Assembly: GCA_903928015.1 (NCBI GenBank)
Contig: CAIYPF010000006.1
Coordinates: forward strand, 1 to 36,881
Origin: an uncultured Gammaproteobacteria bacterium
Lineage (GTDB): Bacteria; Pseudomonadota; Gammaproteobacteria; Pseudomonadales; UBA5518
DNA: 36,881 nucleotides
Direction of reading: 5' to 3'
This document shows positions 7,458 through 17,465 of this stretch, one piece after another. The position numbers and the translations under genes are program-made. Positions within the stretch are counted from its first letter, which is position 1, and every line of letters starts with the position of its first letter. A model generated the notes under the pieces. The model did not search any database. It had not been told where the DNA came from and saw only the letters and a list, made by a program, of their open reading frames with translations.

Positions 7458-9554
7458 TTGCTGAACGACGAGGTGAAACAGGCGATCCAGAGCGCGTACA
7501 GCAGCTGGCTCGCAGCGCGTTCGCTGAAGCCCCGGACCGGGCAGCGGGCGATGATCGCACACATCGCCAATGCCCTCTCCCGCAGCGGTCACGAGGACGC
7601 GCCGGGCAGTCCGATCTGCGTTGTGGAGGCGGGTACGGGGACGGGCAAAACCATAGCATACGTGGTGGCGGCGCTTCCCATCGCGCAGGCGCTGGGCCGC
7701 AAGCTCGTCATCTCCACGGCCACCGTCGCCCTGCAGGAACAGCTTGTTTACCGCGACCTTCCGGATTTGCAGCGAGCCGCTGCGATGGATTTCAGTTTCG
7801 CGCTCGCCAAGGGCCGCGCGCGCTACGTTTGCCCGGCGCGCCTCGATCTGCTGGTGCGCAGCAGCGCGCGCGACGAAGCCCAGATCGCGCTGGTCGAGGA
7901 GCCGCTCAACCTGAGCCCCGACGCCCTGCAGTTCTACCGCGCGCTCGCCTCGGGCTGGTCGGAGGGCAGTTGGGCGGGGGACCGTGACTCCTGGCCCGAA
8001 TCCATCCCTGACGGCCGCTGGGCGCTGGCCACCACCGATCACCACCAGTGCGCGGGGCGCCGCTGCAGTTACGTGAGCCAGTGCCCCTTCTTCACGGCAC
8101 GGGCGGGGCTGGAGAGCGCCGACTGCGTGGTCGCCAACCACGATCTGGTGCTGGCCGATATCGCGCTGGGCGGCGGTGCCGTTTTGCCTGAGCCGGAAGA
8201 GAGCATCTACATCTTCGACGAGGCCCATCACCTCCCGGACAAGGCCTGTTCCCACTGGTCGTTCAGTGCGCGCATCGGTCTTGCGCGTGAGCACCTGGCG
8301 GAGGGCTCGCGCCTCGCCACCACCTTGCTCGCCGAGCCGCGATCCAGCGATGCGCTTCGCCGCCACCTCGCCTCGGTGCCGGGCTTGTGCGTCGAGTCCG
8401 ATGCGCTGCTCTGTGGCGTGGCGGCAGAGCTCCACGCGCTGTTGCCGCAGGCCCCGCGCACGGGCGATGCCCCGCTGGAGTTCCGCCTTCCGCATGGGCG
8501 TGTGCCGCCTTCCATCGCGGGGCAGGCCGCCGCGCTTCACAACAGCCTCGCGAGTCTTGCGGCCGCGGTGCAGGATGCCGCCGAAGATCTCTCGCGCGGA
8601 TTGGAGCAGGGAGGCGCCACGGCGCAGCAGCGCTACGCGGCGCTGGGGCAGTTGGCGGCGCGCGCGGAGCGGCTCTCCGGGCTATGGCAAGCCTGGGCCG
8701 AGCCCGATCCGGAGGGCGAGGCGCCGCGTGCGCGCTGGATCCGTCTGAGCGAGCGTCGCAGCGTCGAGGACCTCGAAGTGTCGGTGGCGCCTGTGCTGGC
8801 CTCTTCGCTGCTGTTCGAGCGGGTCTGGAGCCGGGTGGCGGGCGCGGTGCTCACCTCGGCCACGCTGACCGCGCTCGGCAGTTTCGAACGCATCCTGCTG
8901 CGCGCAGGGCTGCCGGAGGATTGTCTCTTTGCCACCGTGCCCAGCCCCTTCGATTACCAGTCGCGAGCCTGCCTTTCGGTGCCGCGGCTCGGGGCGGATC
9001 CCGGCGATCCCGCAGCCCATACGCGCGAGGTCGCCCGCTGGCTCGAGGACGAACTCGACCAGTCAGAAGCGAGCCTCGTGCTGTTCGCCTCGCGCCGCCA
9101 GATGCGCGAGGTCTACGACCGGGTCGGCTTGTCGCTGCGCGATTGCGTGCTGCTGCAGGATCATTTTGGCAAGCAGGAATTGCTTCGGCTGCACCGGCAG
9201 CGCGTGGATGCGGGCGAGGGCTCGGTGATTTTCGGGCTGGCGAGTTTTGCCGAGGGCATCGATTTGCCCGGCAGCTACTGCATGCACGTGGTGATCGCGA
9301 AGCTGCCTTTCGCCGTGCCGGACGATCCCGTTGAAGCCGCGCTCGCGGAGTGGATCGAGTCGCGGGGGGGCAATCCCTTCATGGAGATATCGGTACCGGA
9401 TGCCGCGCTGCGGCTCGTGCAGGCGAGCGGGCGGCTGTTGCGCACCGAGGAAGACACCGGCCGCATCACGCTTCTGGACCGCCGCGTGATCACCAAGGCC
9501 TACGGTCGCAAGATCCTCGACTCGCTGCCGCCGTTCCGTCGGGAGATCGGCTGA
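7458..9554 (+). CDS. dinG: DinG-type ATP-dependent DNA helicase (XPD-like, Fe-S)
   Basis: The 698-residue product is close to the usual DinG length. Walker A is 'EAGTGTGKT' (about 57-65), the DEAH box is 'FDEAHHL' (254-257), and the C-terminal helicase motif is 'QASGRLLRTEEDTGRITLLDRR'. Four cysteines, Cys125, Cys198, Cys203 and Cys209, keep the C-x4-C-x5-C spacing of the iron-sulfur cluster of E. coli DinG. DinG is a 5'-3' superfamily 2 helicase that unwinds D-loops, R-loops and G-quadruplexes. The start is a TTG at 7458 preceded by GGGACAGG; the translated N-terminus aligns with DinG from there. No partner gene adjoins it. Confidence 0.92.
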   Translation: MLNDEVKQAIQSAYSSWLAARSLKPRTGQRAMIAHIANALSRSGHEDAPGSPICVVEAGTGTGKTIAYVVAALPIAQALGRKLVISTATVALQEQLVYRDLPDLQRAAAMDFSFALAKGRARYVCPARLDLLVRSSARDEAQIALVEEPLNLSPDALQFYRALASGWSEGSWAGDRDSWPESIPDGRWALATTDHHQCAGRRCSYVSQCPFFTARAGLESADCVVANHDLVLADIALGGGAVLPEPEESIYIFDEAHHLPDKACSHWSFSARIGLAREHLAEGSRLATTLLAEPRSSDALRRHLASVPGLCVESDALLCGVAAELHALLPQAPRTGDAPLEFRLPHGRVPPSIAGQAAALHNSLASLAAAVQDAAEDLSRGLEQGGATAQQRYAALGQLAARAERLSGLWQAWAEPDPEGEAPRARWIRLSERRSVEDLEVSVAPVLASSLLFERVWSRVAGAVLTSATLTALGSFERILLRAGLPEDCLFATVPSPFDYQSRACLSVPRLGADPGDPAAHTREVARWLEDELDQSEASLVLFASRRQMREVYDRVGLSLRDCVLLQDHFGKQELLRLHRQRVDAGEGSVIFGLASFAEGIDLPGSYCMHVVIAKLPFAVPDDPVEAALAEWIESRGGNPFMEISVPDAALRLVQASGRLLRTEEDTGRITLLDRRVITKAYGRKILDSLPPFRREIG

Positions 9555-9585
9555 GGGTCGCGATATCGGGATCCGGCGCGGCGCA

Positions 9586-9610
9586 GTCGCGGGCATGGCC
9601 CGCTCCTACA
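9586..9610 (-). repeat. REP-like palindrome, copy 1 of the dinG/TonB-receptor pair
   Basis: Read on the minus strand it begins TGTAGGAG and continues with the hairpin GCGGGC-CAT-GCCCGC then GAC. It is nearly the same sequence as the copy at 33371-33394. The GTAG foot followed by an imperfect hairpin is the hallmark of bacterial REP elements. Confidence 0.75.
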
Positions 9611-9622
9611 ACGATTCCCGCC

Positions 9623-9647
9623 TGCAGGAGAGCGCCATGCGTGCGAC
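9623..9647 (+). repeat. REP-like palindrome, copy 2 (inverted partner)
   Basis: It begins TGCAGGAG, then an arm that pairs around CAT and ends GCGAC, in inverted orientation to the copy 12 bp upstream. One stem pair is swapped (G-C to C-G), one is a G-T wobble and one is a mismatch, so the fold is mostly kept although the sequence has drifted. Confidence 0.65.
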
Positions 9648-9669
9648 ACCGGCCCCGTGCGGGGCCGGT
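9648..9669. terminator. Strong hairpin between convergent dinG and TonB-receptor genes
   Basis: A perfect 9-bp stem (ACCGGCCCC / GGGGCCGGT) with a GTGC loop directly follows the REP-like pair and lies 16 bp beyond the receptor stop codon. No T-run follows on either strand, so it is a terminator-like or 3'-end-stabilising hairpin rather than a classical intrinsic terminator. Confidence 0.5.
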
Positions 9670-9684
9670 ATGCGGGGGGAGGCC

Positions 9685-12408
<2,724 letters not shown>

Positions 12409-12486
12409 GGTGGAATCCTCGGCATATGAGCTTTATTGGTTTGGAAGCGCGCGCAGCAGTCGGCTCTTTGCCGCACGTCTCCCGGC

Positions 12487-12516
12487 AATATAGGAAGCCC
12501 GTGTTGCGCGAGTCAA
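12487..12516 (-). promoter_or_regulatory. Sigma70 promoter of the TonB-receptor gene
   Basis: On the minus strand TTGACT (12516-12511) and TATATT (12492-12487) are 18 bp apart, close to consensus. The transcript would start near 12480, leaving a leader of about 70 nt with GAGGATT before the ATG. No Fur-like palindrome is evident. Confidence 0.7.
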
Positions 12517-12584
12517 TCGCCTTGTTCGGGCGGGGGCCTCGTGGCTGTTATGCTGCCAGCCCCGCCCGCAACCGGAGCCCGCGC

Positions 12585-13235
12585 ATGCCGCTCAAGGTGT
12601 TTGTCACCCCTGTTACGCCCTTCGAGCAGAACTGCTCGGTGCTGGTCTGCGAGAGCACCGGCCTTGCGGCGGTGATCGATCCGGGCGGCGATCTGGACCG
12701 GATCCGCGCCGTCCTGAAAAAAGCGGACGCGACGCTGGAGAAGATCCTGCTCACCCATGCCCATATCGACCACGCAGGTGCCACGGCGGTGCTGGCGCGG
12801 GAGGAGGACGTACGGATCGAGGGGCCGCAGCAGGGCGATGCCTTCTGGATAGAGGGTCTGCCCGAGCAGAGCCGGATGTTCAGCTTCGCCGAGGCCGAGA
12901 CGTTCACTCCCGACCGCTGGCTCGAAAACGGCGACATTGTCACCGTGGGCGAGTGCAGCCTCGAGGTCTATCACTGCCCCGGACACACGCCCGGGCACGT
13001 TGTCTTCTTCTCGCGCGAGCAGCGCTTCGCGATTGTGGGGGATGTGCTGTTCGCCGGTTCCATCGGGCGTACCGACCTGCCGGGCGGTGACCACCAGCAA
13101 TTGCTCGATTCGATTCGCGGAAGGCTCTGGCCGCTGGGCGATGACGTGGTCTTCGTGCCCGGGCACGGCCCACGCTCGAGCTTCGGCCGCGAGCGTCAGA
13201 GCAATCCCTTCGTGGGGGATGCGCAGTTCGCCTGA
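12585..13235 (+). CDS. YcbL-like MBL-fold hydrolase (glyoxalase II family)
   Basis: The 216-residue product matches the size of E. coli YcbL, a small type II glyoxalase-like hydrolase. It opens with 'TPVTPFEQNCSVLVCE', has the metal motif 'LLTHAHIDHAGA' (His58, His60, Asp62, His63), 'HCPGHTPGHVVFF', 'IVGDVLFAGSIGRTDLPGGD' and the last histidine in 'VPGHGPRS'. Family members hydrolyse glutathione thioesters such as S-lactoylglutathione; activity on that substrate is inferred. ATG 12585 is chosen because the conserved N-terminus begins there and GGAG lies 9 bp upstream; an upstream in-frame extension crosses the receptor promoter and is not conserved. Confidence 0.88.
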   Translation: MPLKVFVTPVTPFEQNCSVLVCESTGLAAVIDPGGDLDRIRAVLKKADATLEKILLTHAHIDHAGATAVLAREEDVRIEGPQQGDAFWIEGLPEQSRMFSFAEAETFTPDRWLENGDIVTVGECSLEVYHCPGHTPGHVVFFSREQRFAIVGDVLFAGSIGRTDLPGGDHQQLLDSIRGRLWPLGDDVVFVPGHGPRSSFGRERQSNPFVGDAQFA

Positions 13236-13245
13236 GCGGCGATCA

Positions 13246-13268
13246 GAGTCCTGCGCGCGGCAGGACTC
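13246..13268. terminator. Hairpin between convergent genes
   Basis: A perfect 9-bp stem GAGTCCTGC / GCAGGACTC with a five-base loop starts 11 bp after the YcbL-like stop and ends 16 bp before the stop of the leftward secreted-protein gene. It lacks a T-run, so its role as a bidirectional terminator is inferred from position and symmetry. Confidence 0.5.
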
Positions 13269-13283
13269 CGGCCGCGCGGGGCA

Positions 13284-13748
13284 TCACTTGGGCGGCGGCG
13301 CCACCGGCTCGAGTTTGCCGTCGCCGGGCTTGCCGCCGATCTGTTCCGGCGCCACCCACGGTTCGAAGTAACCCAGGCCGCAACCCGCCCCCGCGCCGAT
13401 ATTGGTGATCACGGTGATCACATCGGTGTTGCAGAGTTGGTTCAGGCTGGTTTTGTAGGCGAAGCGTTTCTCGAAGGCGAGCCCGGGGCATTTGCGCGGC
13501 AGGCGGTTGGCGAGCGTCTTCTTGCCGCCCATCTCGAAGAGGATTGTCTGTGCATCCAGCACCCGTGTGCTGCGGATCTGGGACAGGTTCACGCAGCGCT
13601 GGGCGCCTTCGGGCAGCGTGCTTTCCTTTTTTTCCGTGTTTTCGGTTGCCTGCGCTGCAGTGGCTGGGGGCTCGGCTGCACGCGCGAGTGGCAGCGCCAT
13701 TCCGAAAGACACGACTGCAGCCAGACCAAGGGCGACGGGGCGTTTCAT
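13284..13748 (-). CDS. Small secreted four-cysteine protein (DUF6491-like)
   Basis: The 154-residue product has a Sec signal peptide ('VALGLAAVVSFGMALPLARA', residues 5-24), a charged linker, and a compact domain beginning 'RCVNLSQIRSTRVLDAQTILFEM' and running through 'RLPRKCPGL' and 'TSLNQLCNTDVITV'. The four mature cysteines (52, 87, 106, 123) could form two periplasmic disulfides. The domain resembles a family I know as DUF6491, whose function is unknown. The tail is Gly/Pro/Lys rich. ATG 13748 follows a good GGAGGT site; a longer in-frame extension overlaps the ligase gene and is not used. It lies 35 bp after the RimK-like ligase gene in the same direction and may be the last gene of that operon. 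Confidence 0.75.
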   Translation of the reverse strand: MKRPVALGLAAVVSFGMALPLARAAEPPATAAQATENTEKKESTLPEGAQRCVNLSQIRSTRVLDAQTILFEMGGKKTLANRLPRKCPGLAFEKRFAYKTSLNQLCNTDVITVITNIGAGAGCGLGYFEPWVAPEQIGGKPGDGKLEPVAPPPK

Positions 13749-13783
13749 CGGGAGTACCTCCAGGGAGGTGTGGGTGTACAGCT

Positions 13784-14752
13784 TCAGACAGCGGCGGGCG
13801 GGGAGGGTTCCGAGCGGAACTCGCGCATGCTGTAGGCCACACGTTCCTCGACGCTGCGCGAGACCTGCTTCGATTCCCGGGCAATTGCGCGGATCCGCGG
13901 TGACAGCCCCGTATTGTTGGCGATCTGGATCGAGAGCCCGGGGCGTGCGTTCAGCTCCATGATGAGCGGCCCGCGATGCTGGTCGATCACGATGTCCGCG
14001 CCCAGATAACCGAGCCCCGTGATCTCGTAGCAACTCGCGGCAAGGCACATCAGCTGGTGCCAGTGCGGGATGGCAAGCGTGTTCAGGGGCAGCCCGGTGT
14101 CGGGGTGCAGCTTGCAGGGCCGGTTGTACTGCACGGCGAAGAGCGCCTTGCCGGTGCCGAGGTCGAGGCCCACGCCCACCGCGCCCTGGTGCAGGTTTGC
14201 CTTGCCGTCCGAGACGTGCGTGGCGAGACGCATCATCGACATCACCGGGTAGCCGCAGAACACGATGATGCGGATGTCAGGGATGCCCTCGTAGCTCAGG
14301 CCCTCGAACTGCGGGTCCATCGCGACCAGCGCCTCGATCATGGCCACGTCCGGCTTGCCGCCCAGGCTGTAGAGGCCGCTCAGGATGTTCGAGATGTGGC
14401 GCGTGATGTCGAGGGGCGTGACCTCGTCTCCGCTCGCCTTTACCCAGTTCTCGCCCCGGCGGCCCACGATCACCTTGATGCCTTTGCCGCCGCTGCCGCG
14501 GCTGGGCTTGATGACAAAGCTGTCGAGTTGTTCGAGGGTCTTGCCGATGACCTCGACCTGGTGCTGCTCGCGAACCACGTTGTAGAGCTTGGCCACGGCA
14601 AGGCCGTGCTTCTCGGCCAGCATCTTGGTCTTCAGTTTGTCGTCGACCAGCGGATAGAGCCGGCGCTGGTTGTAGCGGGCAATGAAGGTGTTGCGCTCGT
14701 TCATGCCGAGCAGGCCGGTCTCCCGTAGCCGGAGCGGATTGGCCAGAAACAC
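13784..14752 (-). CDS. RimK-like ATP-grasp ligase (alpha-L-glutamate ligase homologue)
   Basis: The 322-residue protein is an ATP-grasp carboxylate-amine ligase of the RimK-related group (TIGR02291-like). Visible are 'YNQRRLYPLVDDKLKTK' near the N-terminus, the ATP-binding Lys82 and glycine loop 'KPSRGSGGKG' (82-91), 'IPDIRIIVFCGYPV', and the metal-binding end 'LIMELNARPGLS' with Glu266 and Asn268. RimK-type enzymes add amino acids such as glutamate to a carboxyl group of a protein or peptide; the acceptor here is unknown. The start is GTG 14752, one base after the TGA of the 7TM gene, which implies translational coupling; the N-terminus fits family members from that codon. No signal peptide, so it acts on the cytoplasmic face of the membrane. 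Confidence 0.9.
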   Translation of the reverse strand: MFLANPLRLRETGLLGMNERNTFIARYNQRRLYPLVDDKLKTKMLAEKHGLAVAKLYNVVREQHQVEVIGKTLEQLDSFVIKPSRGSGGKGIKVIVGRRGENWVKASGDEVTPLDITRHISNILSGLYSLGGKPDVAMIEALVAMDPQFEGLSYEGIPDIRIIVFCGYPVMSMMRLATHVSDGKANLHQGAVGVGLDLGTGKALFAVQYNRPCKLHPDTGLPLNTLAIPHWHQLMCLAASCYEITGLGYLGADIVIDQHRGPLIMELNARPGLSIQIANNTGLSPRIRAIARESKQVSRSVEERVAYSMREFRSEPSPPAAV

Positions 14753-14753
14753 C

Positions 14754-16286
14754 TCAGCGGTTCTCCAGCATCGGGCGGAAGCGGCGCAACTCCATCAGGC
14801 GGTAGCCGGTGTACTGGCCGATCAGCAGGATAACCGCCAGTTGCACCATCAGGAGTTCGGGGAAATTGAACGTGAGGTGCGCCACCAGCGAGTTGCTCAT
14901 CATGAGGAACGCCGCCGTTGCCACCAACAGGCTGCCACCACCCTGGATCGCCACCTCGCGCGGGCCTTCTTCTTCCCAGAGCACCGACATGCGCTCGATG
15001 GTCCAGGACAGGATGATCATGGGGAAGAAGGTCACGGTGAGAATCTGGTAGAGCCCCAGCTTGAAGCTGAGAATGCTGATGCCGGACATCAGCCCGATCA
15101 CCACCGTCACCACGGCGGATATACGTCCCAGCATCAATAAATTGAGCCTTGCCAGGTGGAAGCGGATGTACAGCCCCGCACCCACCACGATCAGGAACAG
15201 CAACAGGCCCCACAGCAGCGTGGTCTGGATGAAGGCCAGCGCGATCAGGATGGGCATGAAGGTGCCGGAGGTGCGCAGGCCGATCAGGATGCGGAAGATC
15301 GCCACCACCAGCGTGCCGATGGGCACCAGCAGTATGGTCTTGAAGGCGGCCTGTTCTTCGGCGGGCAGGGCGTAGATCGAGAAATCGACCAGCGCCGCGC
15401 GGTTGTCGGTGGCAGTGTCCAGCGCGATGTCACGCGTGGGCCGATAGGTCTTCACGATCGAGAAGGTGGCCTTGGAGTCGAAGCCGCCTTCGACGTCGAG
15501 CAGCGATACGTCGCCGCGGCGCCACACCATGAACTGCGCTGGCAGCCCCGGGCTCGCGCTGCGCGGGTCGAAGATCTTCCAGCGTCCGTCGTCCCAGACC
15601 TCGACCAGATCGATCAGGTTCTGGCGACGGCGCCCGTCCTCCAGCACCAGTCCGCGCACGATGCGGTTGGGGATGCCTGCGAGCGAGAGCAGTTGCAGGG
15701 CCGTGTTCGCCACGTGGACCTGGCTGTGGTTTTCGCCCAGCAGGAAGGCCGCGTTCTGCGACAGCGGGTTGCCGATCAGGGCGCTCAGCAGTTGGGTGAC
15801 GAAGGTCTCGGTGTTGGCCGAGACGGCGTGGATCTCGTCGAGCAATGCCGATGCCGATGCCGCCTGCGCGCTGTCGTATTCGGGGGGAACCGGCGGCGTC
15901 GGCTCACCTGCCTCTGCCTTCTGGTCCAGGGTCGCGGGATAGACCTGGATGCGGTAGTAGAGCGTCTGCTTGCCGTCTGCTTCACGGCGCGTCCACTGTG
16001 CGCGGCGGCTGCCATCGGGCTGTTTTATCTGCGAGAAACCGTAACCCGGAGTTGTGAAATTCTCGTTGAGTATCGCCACTCCGCCCTGCTCGTAGGGCAG
16101 CGAGAGCGACACCAGCACAGGCACGCCGCTCGCCTGGAATTCCACCTTTGATTCGATGGTCCAGACCTCTGTCTTGGCGTCGGGCAGCAGCGGAAAGCCG
16201 AGTGCGAAGTGCTTGTACAGCGCGATGCTGATCCCGATTACCGCCAGCAGGGCGGCAACCACGTACACCTTGATCTTTTCTTCCAT
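14754..16286 (-). CDS. Inactive transglutaminase fused to seven membrane helices
   Basis: The 510-residue product has one N-terminal membrane helix (about 8-27), a periplasmic segment containing a transglutaminase-like fold (about 165-260: 'ANTALQLLSLAGIPNRIVRGL', 'DLVEVWDDGRWKIFDPRS'), and a cluster of hydrophobic helices from about residue 310 to the C-terminus. In active transglutaminases the signature is a Cys then His before 'W.EV'; neither is present, although the Asp of 'FDPRS' remains, so it is probably a binding rather than catalytic domain. This matches the known 'inactive transglutaminase with 7TM' family (PF14400/PF14402-like), always found with RimK-like ligases. It probably binds a peptide outside the membrane and couples it to the ligase inside; that is inference. 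Confidence 0.88.
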   Translation of the reverse strand: MEEKIKVYVVAALLAVIGISIALYKHFALGFPLLPDAKTEVWTIESKVEFQASGVPVLVSLSLPYEQGGVAILNENFTTPGYGFSQIKQPDGSRRAQWTRREADGKQTLYYRIQVYPATLDQKAEAGEPTPPVPPEYDSAQAASASALLDEIHAVSANTETFVTQLLSALIGNPLSQNAAFLLGENHSQVHVANTALQLLSLAGIPNRIVRGLVLEDGRRRQNLIDLVEVWDDGRWKIFDPRSASPGLPAQFMVWRRGDVSLLDVEGGFDSKATFSIVKTYRPTRDIALDTATDNRAALVDFSIYALPAEEQAAFKTILLVPIGTLVVAIFRILIGLRTSGTFMPILIALAFIQTTLLWGLLLFLIVVGAGLYIRFHLARLNLLMLGRISAVVTVVIGLMSGISILSFKLGLYQILTVTFFPMIILSWTIERMSVLWEEEGPREVAIQGGGSLLVATAAFLMMSNSLVAHLTFNFPELLMVQLAVILLIGQYTGYRLMELRRFRPMLENR

Positions 16287-16317
16287 GGCGGGCTGGTCTG
16301 TTCGTGGGGTGTGGGGG

Positions 16318-17010
16318 TCAGGGGCGGGCGGGTGCCGGTACCGTAAAGCGGCGGCTCACGTCCACCACTGCCTGGTCGCGCAGGAAGTCGCGGCCGAGGA
16401 TCACGGGGTGACCCTTGCCGGCGCGGTCGGCGAGAGAGAATTCCGTGTACTGGTCGATCTCGCCCAGATGTATGTGCAGCGAGACCACGTAGCGCTTGGC
16501 GCTGCTGCCTTTGACCGCGGAGGAGCGAAGCACGGGGCGGGACACCTCGGTGGCCTTGCCCCCGGCCGGATCGACCAGGCTGAACTTCACCCAGGTTTTG
16601 CCGTCGCGCTCGAACTCGCGTGTGTTGCGGGCGTCGATGGTGGAGCCGGTGGCGCCGGTGTCGAGTCGCGCTTCCAGAACCAGGGACGGCGGATCCACCA
16701 GCACGCGCTCGACCTCGCCCAGTACCGGCATGGGTGTGACCGGACGGGCGCGCTCCACGGGGGCGGGCCTGGGCGGTGGGGGCGGGCATGCAGCGGTTGC
16801 CGGTGCCGGCGGCGCTGCCGGAGTTTCAACTGCAGGCGGTGCGGGCGGCGCCGGCACGGGTTCCGGGGCAGGCTCCGGTGCCGCAGCGGGCGCCGCTGGC
16901 GTCTGGGCGGGCGTTTGCTCGGGGGCTGCGCCACCGGGCGTGGATTGGCAGCCTGCGACGGCCAGCAGGACGCCGAGGAGGGCGGGCGCGAGAAAGGCTC
17001 TGGAGCTCAT
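16318..17010 (-). CDS. Aspartyl-protease-like lipoprotein (RimB/ATP-dependent zinc protease family)
   Basis: The 230-residue product begins with a lipoprotein signal ('LGVLLAVAGC', Cys21), then about 65 residues of Ala/Pro-rich linker, then a domain with 'LEARLDTGATGSTIDA' (Asp117-Thr-Gly-Ala). The DTGA motif is that of retropepsin-like aspartyl proteases; the family (PF05618) is annotated 'ATP-dependent zinc protease' but neither a zinc nor an ATP motif is visible. A second conserved block is 'HPVILGRDFLRDQAVVDVS'. It would sit in the envelope, anchored by lipid. ATG 17010 is chosen because it follows GAGG and begins the signal peptide; an ATG at 17049 would add residues upstream of it. It is the first gene of the operon with the 7TM protein and ATP-grasp ligase. 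Confidence 0.87.
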   Translation of the reverse strand: MSSRAFLAPALLGVLLAVAGCQSTPGGAAPEQTPAQTPAAPAAAPEPAPEPVPAPPAPPAVETPAAPPAPATAACPPPPPRPAPVERARPVTPMPVLGEVERVLVDPPSLVLEARLDTGATGSTIDARNTREFERDGKTWVKFSLVDPAGGKATEVSRPVLRSSAVKGSSAKRYVVSLHIHLGEIDQYTEFSLADRAGKGHPVILGRDFLRDQAVVDVSRRFTVPAPARP

Positions 17011-17049
17011 CGTTCCTCGATGTCGGGGACTGGCCAGGGAAGCCCGCAA

Positions 17050-17078
17050 ACTATAGAGCCGGGACCGGGGTGCGGCAA
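17050..17078 (-). promoter_or_regulatory. Sigma70 promoter of the protease/7TM/ligase operon
   Basis: On the minus strand TTGCCG (17078-17073) and TATAGT (17055-17050) are separated by exactly 17 bp. The transcript would begin near 17043 with a leader of about 33 nt before ATG 17010. Position and spacing are both ideal. Confidence 0.7.
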
Positions 17079-17100
17079 TGCGATCGCGGGGCGGAAGCGC

Positions 17101-17316
17101 TCAGTGCACGGTCCGTGCGGCGGCCTCGAGTTCGGCCAGTTCCAGTTCCTCGGGTTCCAGCGCTACGCTCGAGCCCTGGTAGACGTCGAAGTGCTCGTCG
17201 AGGTAATCGCGCAGTTCGCCGACCACAGCGGTCATCGCATCGATGGCCTGGCTGATGTGCTCCAGCGTGGAGAGAATCGATTCCGGGTCCATCGGGCGAT
17301 TTTTCCGGCCGCTCAT
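17101..17316 (-). CDS. Small acidic protein of unknown function
   Basis: I do not recognise this 71-residue product. It has a short basic start ('MSGRKNRPM'), an amphipathic helix '[32 protein letters not shown]' region that could form a coiled coil or helical pair, and an acidic tail rich in Glu/Leu/Ala ('[15 protein letters not shown]'). There are no cysteines or membrane segments. ATG 17316 is preceded by GGAGACGCCCC; a second ATG lies at 17292. The gene is divergent from glpK and ends just before the promoter of the protease/7TM/ligase operon, in the same direction, so readthrough into that operon is possible. Coding potential is supported by the start signal and the plausible helix, not by homology. 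Confidence 0.5.
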   Translation of the reverse strand: MSGRKNRPMDPESILSTLEHISQAIDAMTAVVGELRDYLDEHFDVYQGSSVALEPEELELAELEAAARTVH

Positions 17317-17465
17317 GGGGCGTCTCCATCGGCTATCGCCGGCATCCTGTCGGCGCTTCGGGTAGTGGATGGCGCACCAGATGTTGTGTGTTCCGTGTGC
17401 GGCTGCAACAAGATACTGTGGGCCGGCGGCGCCGCGCAAGACAAGCAGAAAGGAGCCTGAAACAG

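Noticed and set aside
7367..7570. N-terminal extension of the MBL hydrolase to 7570
   Set aside because: It would overlap the dinG start and promoter, and the conserved protein begins at 7366.
12426..12584. N-terminal extension of the YcbL-like hydrolase
   Set aside because: It crosses the TonB-receptor promoter; family similarity and the GGAG site begin at 12585.
16790..16950. Tandem GCCGGC-like repeats in the protease gene
   Set aside because: They encode the Ala/Pro-rich linker of the lipoprotein and need no separate repeat annotation.
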